DNA of 64,000 nt, from contig JAMFRU010000117.1 in the NCBI GenBank assembly GCA_026224875.1, positions 1 through 64,000 of the forward strand. Reading direction: 5' to 3'. Under the pieces are notes generated by a model. That model was not told the DNA's origin, ran no database searches, and saw only the letters and a program-made list of their open reading frames with translations. Positions 18,197 through 26,377 of the stretch are shown piece by piece (within the stretch, counting starts at the first letter, position 1; every line of letters begins with the position of its first letter). This DNA comes from Acidocella sp. (lineage in GTDB: Bacteria > Pseudomonadota > Alphaproteobacteria > Acetobacterales > Acetobacteraceae). The translations under genes and the position numbers were made by a program.

Positions 18197-19369
18197 TCAC
18201 CCGCCCTGCATGCCCGGCAGATGCCGCACATTCAGCTTTAGCGTGCTCAGCAACAGGCTGGAGAGCATCACCTCAAACCCCAGCGAAATCGCCAGCGAGG
18301 AGCCAATACACACGCGCGCGATCTGGTCGACATCGAGCCCGCCGAACCGCGCCCCGGACCAGATGGACACGGCATAACCCAGCAGCCCAAACCCCACCGC
18401 CAGCAACGCCAGCCCGGCCAGCAGTCCGGCCTCCAGCGTCACCACCCGGTCCAACGCCCGCATCCGCGCCGATTGCGGCACCAGCCCCTCCTGCACCGTA
18501 TAGGCGCGCGAGAGCAGCGCGAACCACAGAGCCTGAAACCCGACCTCGATCATCGTCACGCAATAGATCAGCGTGCCCACGGAAAACCGCAACCCGCCGA
18601 GATCGAGCGGCGTGGCCATGAGCCCAGCCCCCAGCACAATCCCCGCCAGCATCAGCAACGCGCCGGGATACAGAAACAGCCAGTTGGGCGAGAACAGCAG
18701 CATGAATCGCAAATGCCGCCAACCATCGCGCCAAGGTCTCAGGTGAGGAGGCCGCGAGCGCCCGTCCTTATCCAGCGTCGTCGGCACCTCGCGTATATCC
18801 ATCTTCAGCAGCGTCGCCTTGATGACCATTTCGGAGGCGAATTCCATACCCGTGGTGCGCAGATCCATGGCGAGAAACGCGGCGCGCGAAAACCCGCGTA
18901 TGCCGCAATGAAAATCCTGGATCGGCGTGCGGAACAACAGCCGCCCCAGCCCCGAGAGGATCGGGTTGCCGATATAGCGGTTCTTCCACGGCATCGCCCC
19001 CGGGCCGAGACCACCCTTGAAACGATTGCCCATCACCAGCGCCGCCCCATTGCGCATCGCGGCCACAAACACATCGAGCTTAGAAAAATCATAGCTATCG
19101 TCGGAATCGCCCATGATGCAGTAGCGCCCACGCGCCGCGTGTACCGCGCCGTAAATCGCCGCCCCATAGCCGCGCACCGGCACATCCACCACAACCGCGC
19201 CCAGCCTGCGCGCAATCTCCTGGCTGCCATCGGTCGAGCCGTTATCGCCAATCACAATCTCGCCCGCCACACCACTGCGCGCCAAAAAATCTTGCGCCTT
19301 CACGATACAGCGCTCCAGCGTCTCCGCCTCATTCAGGCAGGGCATCACGATACTCAGTTCAATATCCAT
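18197..19369 (-). CDS. Family 2 glycosyltransferase with C-terminal membrane helices
   Basis: 390 residues. The GT2 fold starts at once: ELSIVMPCLNEAETLERCI, then GDNGSTDGSQEIARRLGA, and the DxD-like metal site MGDSDDSYDF near residue 100. The acceptor region LGRLLFRTPIQDFHCGIRGFSR matches dolichyl/polyprenyl-phosphate sugar transferases. From about residue 240 there are four membrane helices. It probably moves a sugar from a nucleotide donor to polyprenyl phosphate at the inner membrane. ATG 19369 is chosen because GGAG is 6 bases upstream; an ATG immediately before it (19372) is also possible. It sits between the DUF2142 protein and the GMC oxidoreductase in one operon. Confidence 0.88.
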   Translation of the reverse strand: MDIELSIVMPCLNEAETLERCIVKAQDFLARSGVAGEIVIGDNGSTDGSQEIARRLGAVVVDVPVRGYGAAIYGAVHAARGRYCIMGDSDDSYDFSKLDVFVAAMRNGAALVMGNRFKGGLGPGAMPWKNRYIGNPILSGLGRLLFRTPIQDFHCGIRGFSRAAFLAMDLRTTGMEFASEMVIKATLLKMDIREVPTTLDKDGRSRPPHLRPWRDGWRHLRFMLLFSPNWLFLYPGALLMLAGIVLGAGLMATPLDLGGLRFSVGTLIYCVTMIEVGFQALWFALLSRAYTVQEGLVPQSARMRALDRVVTLEAGLLAGLALLAVGFGLLGYAVSIWSGARFGGLDVDQIARVCIGSSLAISLGFEVMLSSLLLSTLKLNVRHLPGMQGG

Positions 19370-19416
19370 CATCGTCTCCACGCCGCCTGTCTTCAAAGCA
19401 AGCTTAGTATTAGCTG

Positions 19417-20895
19417 TTAATGCAGGTAGTAATTCAGCACCATCTTGAGCGGTATGTAGCCGGTATCGAACAGCGCCATGCCCAGGCTGGGCAAGGCCAG
19501 CACCAGCGGCGGCAGGCTGAACCGCACACGCGCCAGCCCTGGCAAAGCGCTGATATGCGGTATGGCGAAGAGCGCGAAGGGCAGGAAGATATCCAGATAG
19601 CGCCCCTGAATACCGTCGATATCCGCCGCCCCGACATTGGTCCAATCGAGATAAAATGTGATGTCCAACATCCAATAAGTCACCGCGATCGCACCCGTAA
19701 TGGCGATGAAATTAACCAGTGCGGTAAGCGGCCGCATGCTCTCCGGCCGGCGTGTCACCAGCAGCCCAAGGCCCGCAAACACCAGGCAGCCGCCCCAGCA
19801 GTAATAAAACGCATGCGGCATCACCAGCTGCAACGGGCCGAGCACGCCGATCAAGGTGAAGTAATCGGCCAGGGCATCGCGGATGGTACTGTAATAGGGC
19901 AAAGCCAGAAACCGCCGCGGCCGTTCCATTAAAATATGCAGCTGCGCCGCGGCATTGGCATGGTCCATCGGTATGCTGTGGTCGCCGGTATAAAGCGGGC
20001 CCGGAAAATATGTCTGCTTGCCGTAGGGCACCACCACGAACAGCGAGATCAGCACGACCCAGCCCAGCACCGGCAGCATCGCCACCACCATGTCGCGAAA
20101 CCGCAGCCAGAACCCCGGCATGAACAGCGGCAGGGCAAAAGCGCCCATCAGCAGAATATACGGCGGCTTGGCCCCAAGCACGAGGGCGAACACCACCAGC
20201 CCGGCGATGCGCCCGCCCCGCGTGGGGCGGGTGAGGCACGCAGCGGCCAGGCAGGTCATCCCGATCAGCAGCCCATCCTGGTTCATCGTGCCGGCCAGGA
20301 ACAAGGTCATCGGCAGCACCAGCACCGTCACCAGCACCGCCTCGCCATAGGCGGCGACGTATAGTGTAGCCAGCCCCACCAGCATGAACGCCACCGCCAT
20401 GAACAGCCGCGCGGTGATGAACCGGTGCAGCGGTGTGGCGCCAAACACCCGCGCCACCGCAACGCCCAGCGCACCGGGCACGTAGGCCGTGGGAAAATAC
20501 GTCGCCGTATTGGGCAGGTTGACGAAGAACATGAAGGGATTCGGCTTCACGTTCTCGCTTGCGTTCCAATCCTCGGCCGTCACCAGCGGCCGGTAAGGGG
20601 TCAAAATGGTGACATTACCTTCGGAGGCATTAAGCTCCCCGGCATTCACCTTCACCCCGGTATGCCACATCAATTTGCCGGTCAGCGTGTCAACATCGTT
20701 ATGGTGCCGCACGGCGAATATGGCACCGTGCAGTAGCCCCAAAGCGCGGGCATAATGCGACACCTCATCGGGCGACTGGCTGGGCGGGGTAATCAGCGCG
20801 GTGGTGACCGTAACCGGCAGAGCGCAAAGCAAAAACAGCGCCATTACGGCGAATTTGCCGCAATAAAGCTGCGTGAACCTTTGCCAACCCGTCAT
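19417..20895 (-). CDS. DUF2142 polytopic membrane protein (GT-C-like)
   Basis: 492 residues with about ten to twelve hydrophobic segments. After the first helix it has PPSQSPDEVSHYARALG, the acidic periplasmic loop typical of DUF2142, comparable to the catalytic loop of GT-C glycosyltransferases that use polyprenyl-linked sugars. It is likely to transfer sugars on the periplasmic face. It opens the four-gene minus-strand operon that continues with GT2, the Fe-S GMC oxidoreductase and the epimerase. ATG 20895 has GGGGCAGG just upstream. A hairpin at 20911-20938 separates it from serA. Confidence 0.82.
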   Translation of the reverse strand: MTGWQRFTQLYCGKFAVMALFLLCALPVTVTTALITPPSQSPDEVSHYARALGLLHGAIFAVRHHNDVDTLTGKLMWHTGVKVNAGELNASEGNVTILTPYRPLVTAEDWNASENVKPNPFMFFVNLPNTATYFPTAYVPGALGVAVARVFGATPLHRFITARLFMAVAFMLVGLATLYVAAYGEAVLVTVLVLPMTLFLAGTMNQDGLLIGMTCLAAACLTRPTRGGRIAGLVVFALVLGAKPPYILLMGAFALPLFMPGFWLRFRDMVVAMLPVLGWVVLISLFVVVPYGKQTYFPGPLYTGDHSIPMDHANAAAQLHILMERPRRFLALPYYSTIRDALADYFTLIGVLGPLQLVMPHAFYYCWGGCLVFAGLGLLVTRRPESMRPLTALVNFIAITGAIAVTYWMLDITFYLDWTNVGAADIDGIQGRYLDIFLPFALFAIPHISALPGLARVRFSLPPLVLALPSLGMALFDTGYIPLKMVLNYYLH

Positions 20896-20910
20896 ACCTG
20901 CCCCTACGAT

Positions 20911-20938
20911 CCGTGCCCCTCTATAAAGCGGGGCACGG
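20911..20938 (-). terminator. Hairpin between serA and the glycan operon
   Basis: CCGTGCCCC (20911-20919) and GGGGCACGG (20930-20938) form a 9-bp perfect stem, 14 bases beyond the serA stop. There is no T-run on the minus strand, so it may be a factor-dependent terminator or an attenuating structure ahead of the glycan operon. Confidence 0.5.
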
Positions 20939-20952
20939 AAGTAACAAGGCGC

Positions 20953-22539
20953 CTAAAAAGCCAGATTCGTCGCCTGCATCACCAGCGGCAGCGCGCGCAC
21001 GGCGTTCAGCACCACATCCGGCGTCTCGCCATCGGTGGAGACCAGGCAGATCGCATCCTCGCCTTCAGCCGAGCGGCCAAGATGGAAGGTCGCGATATTC
21101 ACCCCCGCCTCGGCCAAAATCGTGCCGAACAGCCCGATAAACCCAGGTTTGTCCTTATTGGTAACGTACAGCATATGGGCTGCGAAATCCGCCTCAACCT
21201 TGATGCCCTTGATCTCGACCAGCCGCGGCTTGCCATTGCCGATCAACGTGCCGGCCACCGAGCGCGTGGTCTTCTCCGTGGTCACCGAAATACGCACCAG
21301 CCCCTGGTAGTCGCCGGACCGCTCGGTCGAGGCTTCCGCCACCTCGATGCCATGGTCGCGCGCAATCACCGGCGCGTTGACCATGTTCACCCCTTCCATC
21401 ACGGGTGCCAGTAGCCCGGCCAAAGCAGCCGCATTCAACGGGCGATGGTTGAGCGGGGCGGCGGCACCCTCATATTCCACCAGAATGCGCTTGATAACCC
21501 CTTCCTGCACCCGCGTCAGTTGCCCGGCGAAGGTGCCGAGCAAACGGCAAAGGTCCATATAAGGGCGCAGGCGGGGCGCTTCCTCAGCCGACACACTCGG
21601 CATGTTCAGTGCATTGGTCACCGAGCCGGTGAGCAGAAAGTCGGAAATCTGCTCGGCCACCTGCAGCGCCACATTCTCCTGCGCCTCGTTGGTCGCAGCG
21701 CCCAGATGCGGCGTGCACACCACATTCTCCAGCTCAAACAGCGGGGAGTTCGTAGCAGGCTCGGTCTCGAACACGTCCAGAGCAGCGCCGGCAACTTGGC
21801 CCGACTTCAGCGCATCGTACAATGCCGCCTCGTCCACCAGCCCGCCGCGCGCGCAGTTGATGATCCGCACGCCCTTTTTCATCCGGGCAATCGCCTCGCG
21901 CGAAATGATATTACGCGTCGCATCGATCAACGGCGTATGCAGCGTAATGAAATCGGCCTTGGCGAAAATCGTCTCCAACTCGGCCTTCTCCACGCCCAGC
22001 TCAACGGCCCGCGCCTCGGTCAGGAACGGATCATACGCCAGCACCTTCATCTTCAGCCCAATGGCACGGTCCGCCACGATGGAACCGATATTGCCGCAGC
22101 CGATCAGCCCGAGCGTCTTGGCCGTCAGCTCCACGCCCATAAAACGGTTCTTCTCCCACTTGCCCGCCTTAGTGGAAGCCGAAGCCTCCGGCAGCTGGCG
22201 GGCCAGCGCGAACATCATCGCAACCGCATGCTCGGCCGTGGTAATGGCATTGCCAAACGGCGTGTTCATCACCACCACACCGCGCGAGGTAGCGCTCTTC
22301 ACATCCACATTATCCACGCCAATGCCGGCCCGGCCCACAACCTTCAAATTCGTGGCGAGGTCTAGCACCTCTTTCGTCACCTTGGTGGCGGAGCGGATCG
22401 CAAGGCCATCGTACTGGCCTATGATATCGCGCAATTCGGCGGGCGTCAGACCCGTCTTTACATCCACCTCTACGCCGCGGTCTTTGAAGATTTCGATGGC
22501 GGCGGGGGAGAGTTTATCGCTGATTAGGACTTTGACCAT
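20953..22539 (-). CDS. serA: D-3-phosphoglycerate dehydrogenase, long form
   Basis: 528 residues. It oxidises 3-phosphoglycerate with NAD, the first step of serine synthesis. NAD motif GCGNIGSIVADRA, catalytic Arg in NCARGGLVDE, and His in PHLGAATNEAQE are present. After residue 320 there is the additional substrate-binding region and a C-terminal ACT domain (ARVHMLYVTNKDKPGFIGLFGTIL-like region), which makes this the long class that senses serine. ATG 22539 has AAGGAA upstream and agrees with the family; upstream in-frame sequence is repeat DNA. Same strand as serC, 120 bases downstream of it. Confidence 0.96.
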   Translation of the reverse strand: MVKVLISDKLSPAAIEIFKDRGVEVDVKTGLTPAELRDIIGQYDGLAIRSATKVTKEVLDLATNLKVVGRAGIGVDNVDVKSATSRGVVVMNTPFGNAITTAEHAVAMMFALARQLPEASASTKAGKWEKNRFMGVELTAKTLGLIGCGNIGSIVADRAIGLKMKVLAYDPFLTEARAVELGVEKAELETIFAKADFITLHTPLIDATRNIISREAIARMKKGVRIINCARGGLVDEAALYDALKSGQVAGAALDVFETEPATNSPLFELENVVCTPHLGAATNEAQENVALQVAEQISDFLLTGSVTNALNMPSVSAEEAPRLRPYMDLCRLLGTFAGQLTRVQEGVIKRILVEYEGAAAPLNHRPLNAAALAGLLAPVMEGVNMVNAPVIARDHGIEVAEASTERSGDYQGLVRISVTTEKTTRSVAGTLIGNGKPRLVEIKGIKVEADFAAHMLYVTNKDKPGFIGLFGTILAEAGVNIATFHLGRSAEGEDAICLVSTDGETPDVVLNAVRALPLVMQATNLAF

Positions 22540-22561
22540 TTGCGGAAATTCCTTGAGGAAA

Positions 22562-22604
22562 GCAGTACCTTTTTGTGAACAAAAAGGTACCCAAAAAAAC
22601 TTTA
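22562..22604 (+). repeat. AGCAG 3'-end hairpin repeat, copy A (GTACC stem)
   Basis: Begins AGCAG, then a perfect stem GTACCTTTTT / AAAAAGGTAC around GTGAAC, then CCCAAAAAAACTTT. An essentially identical copy is at 48463. Copies with the same frame but a different stem (GCAGC/GCTGC) are at 52279 and 58841. It lies in the serC-serA gap. Confidence 0.7.
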
Positions 22605-22634
22605 TGAATTGGGCCTGGGGTGTAACCACCAGCA

Positions 22635-22660
22635 CGTCATACCCGCGAAAGCGGGCATCT
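22635..22660. repeat. REP-like 26-bp repeat, copy 3
   Basis: CGTCATACCCGCG followed by AAAGCGGGCATCT; same family as 6141 and 15838. Its last base is the final base of the serC stop codon. Confidence 0.6.
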
Positions 22661-23829
22661 CAGGCCGCGGAAACCGTATCGATAGCGTAGTCAATCCACG
22701 GCAGCAGCGCCGCAATATCAGACGTCTCAACAGTCGCACCGCCCCAGATTCGCAAACCAGGCGGCGCATCGCGATACGCCCCGGCATCCAGCGCCACATT
22801 CTCTTTCTCAAGCAACGAAGCCACATCCTTCGCCGCCTTCGCCTGAGCCTCGGCACTCAGCGCCGTAAACCACGGCGCCGCGATCACCAAACAGATCGAC
22901 GTGCAAGACCGCGTCTGGGGCGTCGCCGCCAAAAACCGCACCCGTTCATTGCCCTCAACCCAATCGGCAATGGCTTTCAAATTACCCTCGGACCGCGCGA
23001 TCAGGCCTTGCAAGCCCCCAACGCTCTCAGCCCAGCGCAACCCATCCAACGCATCCTCAACGCACAGCATCGAAGGCGTATTGATCGTCTCACCGGCAAA
23101 AATACCCTCGGAAAGCTTGCCCCCGGAGGTGAGGCGGAAAATCTTCGGCAACGGCCAGGAAGGCTTATACGTCAGCAGCCGCTCCACAGCGCGGGGCGAG
23201 AGTGCGAGCATGCCATGCCCGGCCTCGCCGCCCAACACTTTCTGCCAGCTCCAGGTCACCACATCGAGCCTGTCCCACGGCAGATCCATCGCAAAGGCGG
23301 CGGAGGTGCTGTCAGCAATCACCAGGCCTTCACGATCGGCCGGAATGAAATCGCCATTGCTAAACCGCACGCCGGAGGTCGTGCCGTTCCAGGCCAGCAC
23401 CACGTCATGCGAGAAATCTATGGCGGAAACATCCGGCAACACACCGTAATCGGCCTTGATCACCCGCGCATCGGCAAGTTTGAGCTGCTTGATCACATCC
23501 GTCGCCCAGGCTTCCGAGAAGCTTTCATGGGCCAGAACATCGACCGGACGGGCACCCAACAGCGACCACAGGGCCATCTCAACCGCCCCGGTATCGGAAG
23601 CGGGCACAATGCCCAGGCGCCAGTCTGCCGGCATGCCTAAAATGGTTTTGGAGCGGGTGATGACCTCGGCGAGCTTGGCCTTGGGACCCTTGGCGCGATG
23701 GCTGCGGCCGAGTGCGGCGCCCTCAAGCGCTGCCAAAGTAAAGCCCGGGCGCTTGGCGCAGGGGCCTGAAGAAAAATTTGGATTCTTTGGACGTACCGCA
23801 GGCTTGGCGGCTATAGAAAAATCTGCCAT
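22660..23829 (-). CDS. serC: Phosphoserine aminotransferase
   Basis: 389 residues. It transaminates 3-phosphohydroxypyruvate with glutamate (serine synthesis, and the equivalent step in B6 synthesis). The N-terminus [14 protein letters not shown] and the PLP lysine in [15 protein letters not shown] are clear; it matches the longer alphaproteobacterial/archaeal-type SerC rather than the E. coli form. GGGAGAGG lies just before ATG 23829. It forms a serine unit with serA and is divergent from an Lrp-type regulator 130 bases away. Confidence 0.95.
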   Translation of the reverse strand: MADFSIAAKPAVRPKNPNFSSGPCAKRPGFTLAALEGAALGRSHRAKGPKAKLAEVITRSKTILGMPADWRLGIVPASDTGAVEMALWSLLGARPVDVLAHESFSEAWATDVIKQLKLADARVIKADYGVLPDVSAIDFSHDVVLAWNGTTSGVRFSNGDFIPADREGLVIADSTSAAFAMDLPWDRLDVVTWSWQKVLGGEAGHGMLALSPRAVERLLTYKPSWPLPKIFRLTSGGKLSEGIFAGETINTPSMLCVEDALDGLRWAESVGGLQGLIARSEGNLKAIADWVEGNERVRFLAATPQTRSCTSICLVIAAPWFTALSAEAQAKAAKDVASLLEKENVALDAGAYRDAPPGLRIWGGATVETSDIAALLPWIDYAIDTVSAA

Positions 23830-23959
23830 GAAACCTCTCCCTTACAGAAGAAAAGCGCCCCGGTGGGGGGGCGTGACCCGAAAGCCGTCTAGCCCAATTT
23901 TTCCCCCACCGCAATATGCCTCCACCACACAACAACACAACCCAGGGTTTTGAAGTTTT

Positions 23960-24415
23960 ATGAGCGAGTTGGACAACATAGACCGCGCCATTCTCCGCCT
24001 GCTGGCCGCCGACGCCTCGCTGTCGCTCAACGACATCGCCGATAAGGTCGGGCTGACCGCGACCCCCTGCTGGAAGCGCATCAAGCGCATGGAGGAAACC
24101 GGCATCATCAAGGCCCGCGTCGCGGTGCTCGATGCCGACAAGCTCGGCCTGCCCGTATCGGTCTTCGTCTCGGTGGAAACCTCGGACCATTCCGCCGGCT
24201 GGCTGGAGCGTTTTGCCGCGGCTGTGGCGGGTACACCCGAAATCGTCGGCGCCTGGCGCATGAGCGGCGATGTGGATTATCTGCTGCATGTCGTGGTGGC
24301 CGATATCGCCGCCTATGATTCCTTCTACCGCAAACTCATCGCCACCGTGCCGTTGCGCAACGTATCGTCAAGGTTCGCGATGGAGCGGATGAAAAACGGC
24401 GCACTCCCGATTTAA
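23960..24415 (+). CDS. Lrp/AsnC family transcriptional regulator
   Basis: 151 residues. N-terminal helix-turn-helix: LDNIDRAILRLLAADASLSLNDIADKVGLTATPCWKRIKRME, then the RAM/Lrp ligand domain with SVFVSVETSDHSAGWLERFA and MSGDVDYLLHVVVADIAAYDSFY. Such proteins sense an amino acid and bind DNA as octamers. It is transcribed away from serC, so serine-linked control of serC-serA is a reasonable inference, but no operator was identified. It ends 7 bases before the convergent cynS stop. Confidence 0.93.
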   Translation: MSELDNIDRAILRLLAADASLSLNDIADKVGLTATPCWKRIKRMEETGIIKARVAVLDADKLGLPVSVFVSVETSDHSAGWLERFAAAVAGTPEIVGAWRMSGDVDYLLHVVVADIAAYDSFYRKLIATVPLRNVSSRFAMERMKNGALPI

Positions 24416-24421
24416 TGGCCT

Positions 24422-24904
24422 CTACTCCTCCTTATACCCCAGCCCCTGCTCATTCTCCCCCGCCCCATAATAGCGGAACGGCAAAAACTTGCCGGACATC
24501 GTAATCTTCACCCGGTCCCCTTTCGGGTCAGCCAGCCGCTCCATAACCATATCGAAATCAATGGCGGACATGATGCCATCGCCGAACTCTTCCTCGATGA
24601 GCGCTTTCCAGGCCGGCCCATTCACCATCACCAGCTCGTAAAACCGGTAAATCAACGGGTCCGTCGGCGGCATCGGCGCACCGCGCATCGGCACCTCGTT
24701 GAGCAGCCGCTGTTCCATCTCGCTGAGCCCAAACAATGCCGCGGCCCGTTCGCATTGCGGCCTGGTCAGCTTCATCTGCCCCAGCAGCGCGCCCACCACG
24801 AGAATTTCGGAAGCCCCGCCGATCTCGCCGGCAATATACCGCCAGCTCCAGCCGCGCTCGCGCTTGATGTCCTGAATTTTCTCGGTCAGATCGCCGCGCT
24901 TCAT
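24422..24904 (-). CDS. cynS: Cyanate hydratase (cyanase)
   Basis: 160 residues, the usual cyanase length. It converts cyanate and bicarbonate to ammonia and CO2. The catalytic triad is preserved with family spacing: Arg87 (IYRFYE), Glu90 and Ser113 (GDGIMSAIDF), equivalent to E. coli R96, E99 and S122. The N-terminal helical DNA-binding-like fold typical of cyanases is present. No cynT or cynR neighbour is seen; instead it starts 21 bases after the VapC toxin stop on the same strand, so it may be carried on the toxin-antitoxin transcript. Confidence 0.95.
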   Translation of the reverse strand: MKRGDLTEKIQDIKRERGWSWRYIAGEIGGASEILVVGALLGQMKLTRPQCERAAALFGLSEMEQRLLNEVPMRGAPMPPTDPLIYRFYELVMVNGPAWKALIEEEFGDGIMSAIDFDMVMERLADPKGDRVKITMSGKFLPFRYYGAGENEQGLGYKEE

Positions 24905-24925
24905 CCGCTCTTTCCCCTTCCAGAT

Positions 24926-25324
24926 TTACGCGAGAAGTTCCGCTTTTTCCCCCGCCGCTGTCAGCAGTTTTACGGCACGCTTATCAAAGGAGCAGAAAAT
25001 TTCGCCTCCCAACCAGCTTCCCTCATGGGCGATGACACCGTCAGCAAAATCCCCGCCCGCATCCAACAGCTTCAGCCCGGCTTCCACAGCGGGACGGTTC
25101 ATCTCGGCCGAGTCCATATCCATGAACTGCCGTATCACGCCGGCAATTTCGGCGCGGCCAAGCCTGTAGCCTTGGCCCAGCACCCAGACCATCTCGCACA
25201 GAGCAGGCAAAGTGATCGCGAGTTTTGCTGCCTGCTCCAACATCCGCAGTGCAGCTGCCGTCTGGGCGAGGTCATCCTCCACCAAAATCCGCAGCAATAC
25301 GTTCGTATCGGGGGTGATGTTCAC
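24926..25324 (-). CDS. PIN-domain toxin (VapC-like)
   Basis: 132 residues. The PIN nuclease acidic residues are visible: Asp6 in ITPDTNVLLRILVEDD, Glu in PALCEMVWVL, and Asp in GGDFADGVIAHEG. VapC toxins cut tRNA or rRNA with a metal ion. It starts with GTG at 25324, overlapping the antitoxin stop as GTGA, which fits coupled translation. Followed closely by cynS. Confidence 0.88.
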   Translation of the reverse strand: MNITPDTNVLLRILVEDDLAQTAAALRMLEQAAKLAITLPALCEMVWVLGQGYRLGRAEIAGVIRQFMDMDSAEMNRPAVEAGLKLLDAGGDFADGVIAHEGSWLGGEIFCSFDKRAVKLLTAAGEKAELLA

Positions 25325-25572
25325 CTTTTGCCGGCCCAGGCATTGGCGATGATCTCGTTCATCTCCTCAATGCTGAGCGTTTTCTGTCCGGGTCTCTTGA
25401 GAATTCCGACCAGATCGGAAATTTTCCCGCGCCGCACTGCCGGGCGCAACTCCACCCGCCCATCAGGGAGCAAATCCACCTCAACCTTGGCACCGGGCTC
25501 CACGCCGAGGTGCCGCAGCACATCCTTGCGCAACGTCACCTGGCCTTTTGCGGTAATCGTGAGCGTGTCCAT
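25321..25572 (-). CDS. AbrB/SpoVT-type antitoxin (VapB-like)
   Basis: 83 residues. The N-terminus MDTLTITAKGQVTLRKDVLRHLGVEPG is the swapped-hairpin AbrB DNA-binding fold; the C-terminus (SIEEMNEIIANAWAGKR) should bind VapC. ATG 25572 is chosen; an in-frame GTG at 25596 lies inside the inverted repeat that looks like the operator, which argues against it. Overlaps vapC by 4 bases. Confidence 0.85.
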   Translation of the reverse strand: MDTLTITAKGQVTLRKDVLRHLGVEPGAKVEVDLLPDGRVELRPAVRRGKISDLVGILKRPGQKTLSIEEMNEIIANAWAGKR

Positions 25573-25578
25573 ACGCTC

Positions 25579-25604
25579 AAAGTAAGGCAAAATCACCTTA
25601 CTTT
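25579..25604. promoter_or_regulatory. Inverted repeat operator of the VapBC pair
   Basis: AAAGTAAGG (25579-25587) and CCTTACTTT (25596-25604) are exact reverse complements separated by 8 bases, 7 bases upstream of the antitoxin ATG. The position and AT-richness fit an AbrB-type autoregulatory site. Confidence 0.65.
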
Positions 25605-25612
25605 CAAGAACA

Positions 25613-26002
25613 TTATTCCGGCGTCACCGGCCGGGACTTGCCCTCGGCATCAATCGCCACAAATTTGAACACGGCTTTGGTCACGCGCTGGTCCTCCTCG
25701 TTGGAGCGTTCGCGCCGCCAGGCTTCCACCTGGATTTTAAGCGAAGTCCGCCCGGTGGACACCAACTCGCAATACACCGTAACCTCATCGCCGATTTTCA
25801 CGGGCAAGATAAAGCTCATCGCATCCACCGCCACGGTCACGCAGCGCCCGTGTGCCACGCGCTGGGCGAGGTTGCCGGCTGCCAAGTCCATTTGACTCAT
25901 CAGCCAGCCACCAAAAATATCGCCACTGGCGTTAGCATCCGCCGGCATGGCGATGGTGCGTATCATCGGCATGATGGCAGGGGGCTTTTCGCCATCCAAC
26001 AT
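25613..26002 (-). CDS. Acyl-CoA thioesterase, hot-dog fold (YciA-like)
   Basis: 129 residues. The YciA/BACH pattern is clear: ADANASGDIFGGWLMSQMDLAAG (catalytic Asp in the hot-dog helix), then CVTVAVDAMSFILPVKIGDEV and RTSLKIQVEAWRR. It should hydrolyse a range of acyl-CoAs in the cytoplasm. ATG 26002 is one base after the trxA stop (TAATATG), so it is the last gene of the trxA transcript on the minus strand. Confidence 0.92.
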   Translation of the reverse strand: MLDGEKPPAIMPMIRTIAMPADANASGDIFGGWLMSQMDLAAGNLAQRVAHGRCVTVAVDAMSFILPVKIGDEVTVYCELVSTGRTSLKIQVEAWRRERSNEEDQRVTKAVFKFVAIDAEGKSRPVTPE

Positions 26003-26003
26003 A

Positions 26004-26321
26004 TTACAGGCTCTTTTCGATCCAGGCTTTCAACGCGGATTTAGGTGCCGCACCCACCTGGGTCGCGGCCACTTTGCCATCCTTGAAGATCAGCAGGGTC
26101 GGGATGCCGCGCACACCGAACTGGCCCGGCGTCATCGGATTCTCATCGATGTTCACCTTCACGATTTCCAGCTTGCCCGCGTATTCCTTGGAGAGATCCT
26201 CCAGCGAAGGGGCGATGGAGCGGCAAGGGCCACACCATTCGGCCCAGAAATCTACCAGCACGGGGCCGCTGGATTTCAGAACATCGGCCTCGAAGGTGTC
26301 GTCGGTAACGGCTTTACTCAT
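26004..26321 (-). CDS. trxA: Thioredoxin
   Basis: 105 residues with the active site WAEWCGPCR and the cis-Pro region [12 protein letters not shown]. It reduces protein disulfides and is recycled by thioredoxin reductase. ATG 26321 has AGGA eight bases upstream; ATG 26330 is three codons earlier and also in frame. It follows addA on the same strand by 56 bases, the usual alphaproteobacterial addB-addA-trxA order. Confidence 0.96.
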   Translation of the reverse strand: MSKAVTDDTFEADVLKSSGPVLVDFWAEWCGPCRSIAPSLEDLSKEYAGKLEIVKVNIDENPMTPGQFGVRGIPTLLIFKDGKVAATQVGAAPKSALKAWIEKSL

Positions 26322-26377
26322 AATATTCATCCTAGAAAGAGGAATTTTTCGTAACATGGCGCTGAACTGTCCCCCAA

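Noticed and set aside
22609-23640. A 343-codon plus-strand frame over serC
   Set aside because: serC is clearly read on the minus strand; the plus frame is a basic shadow without domains.
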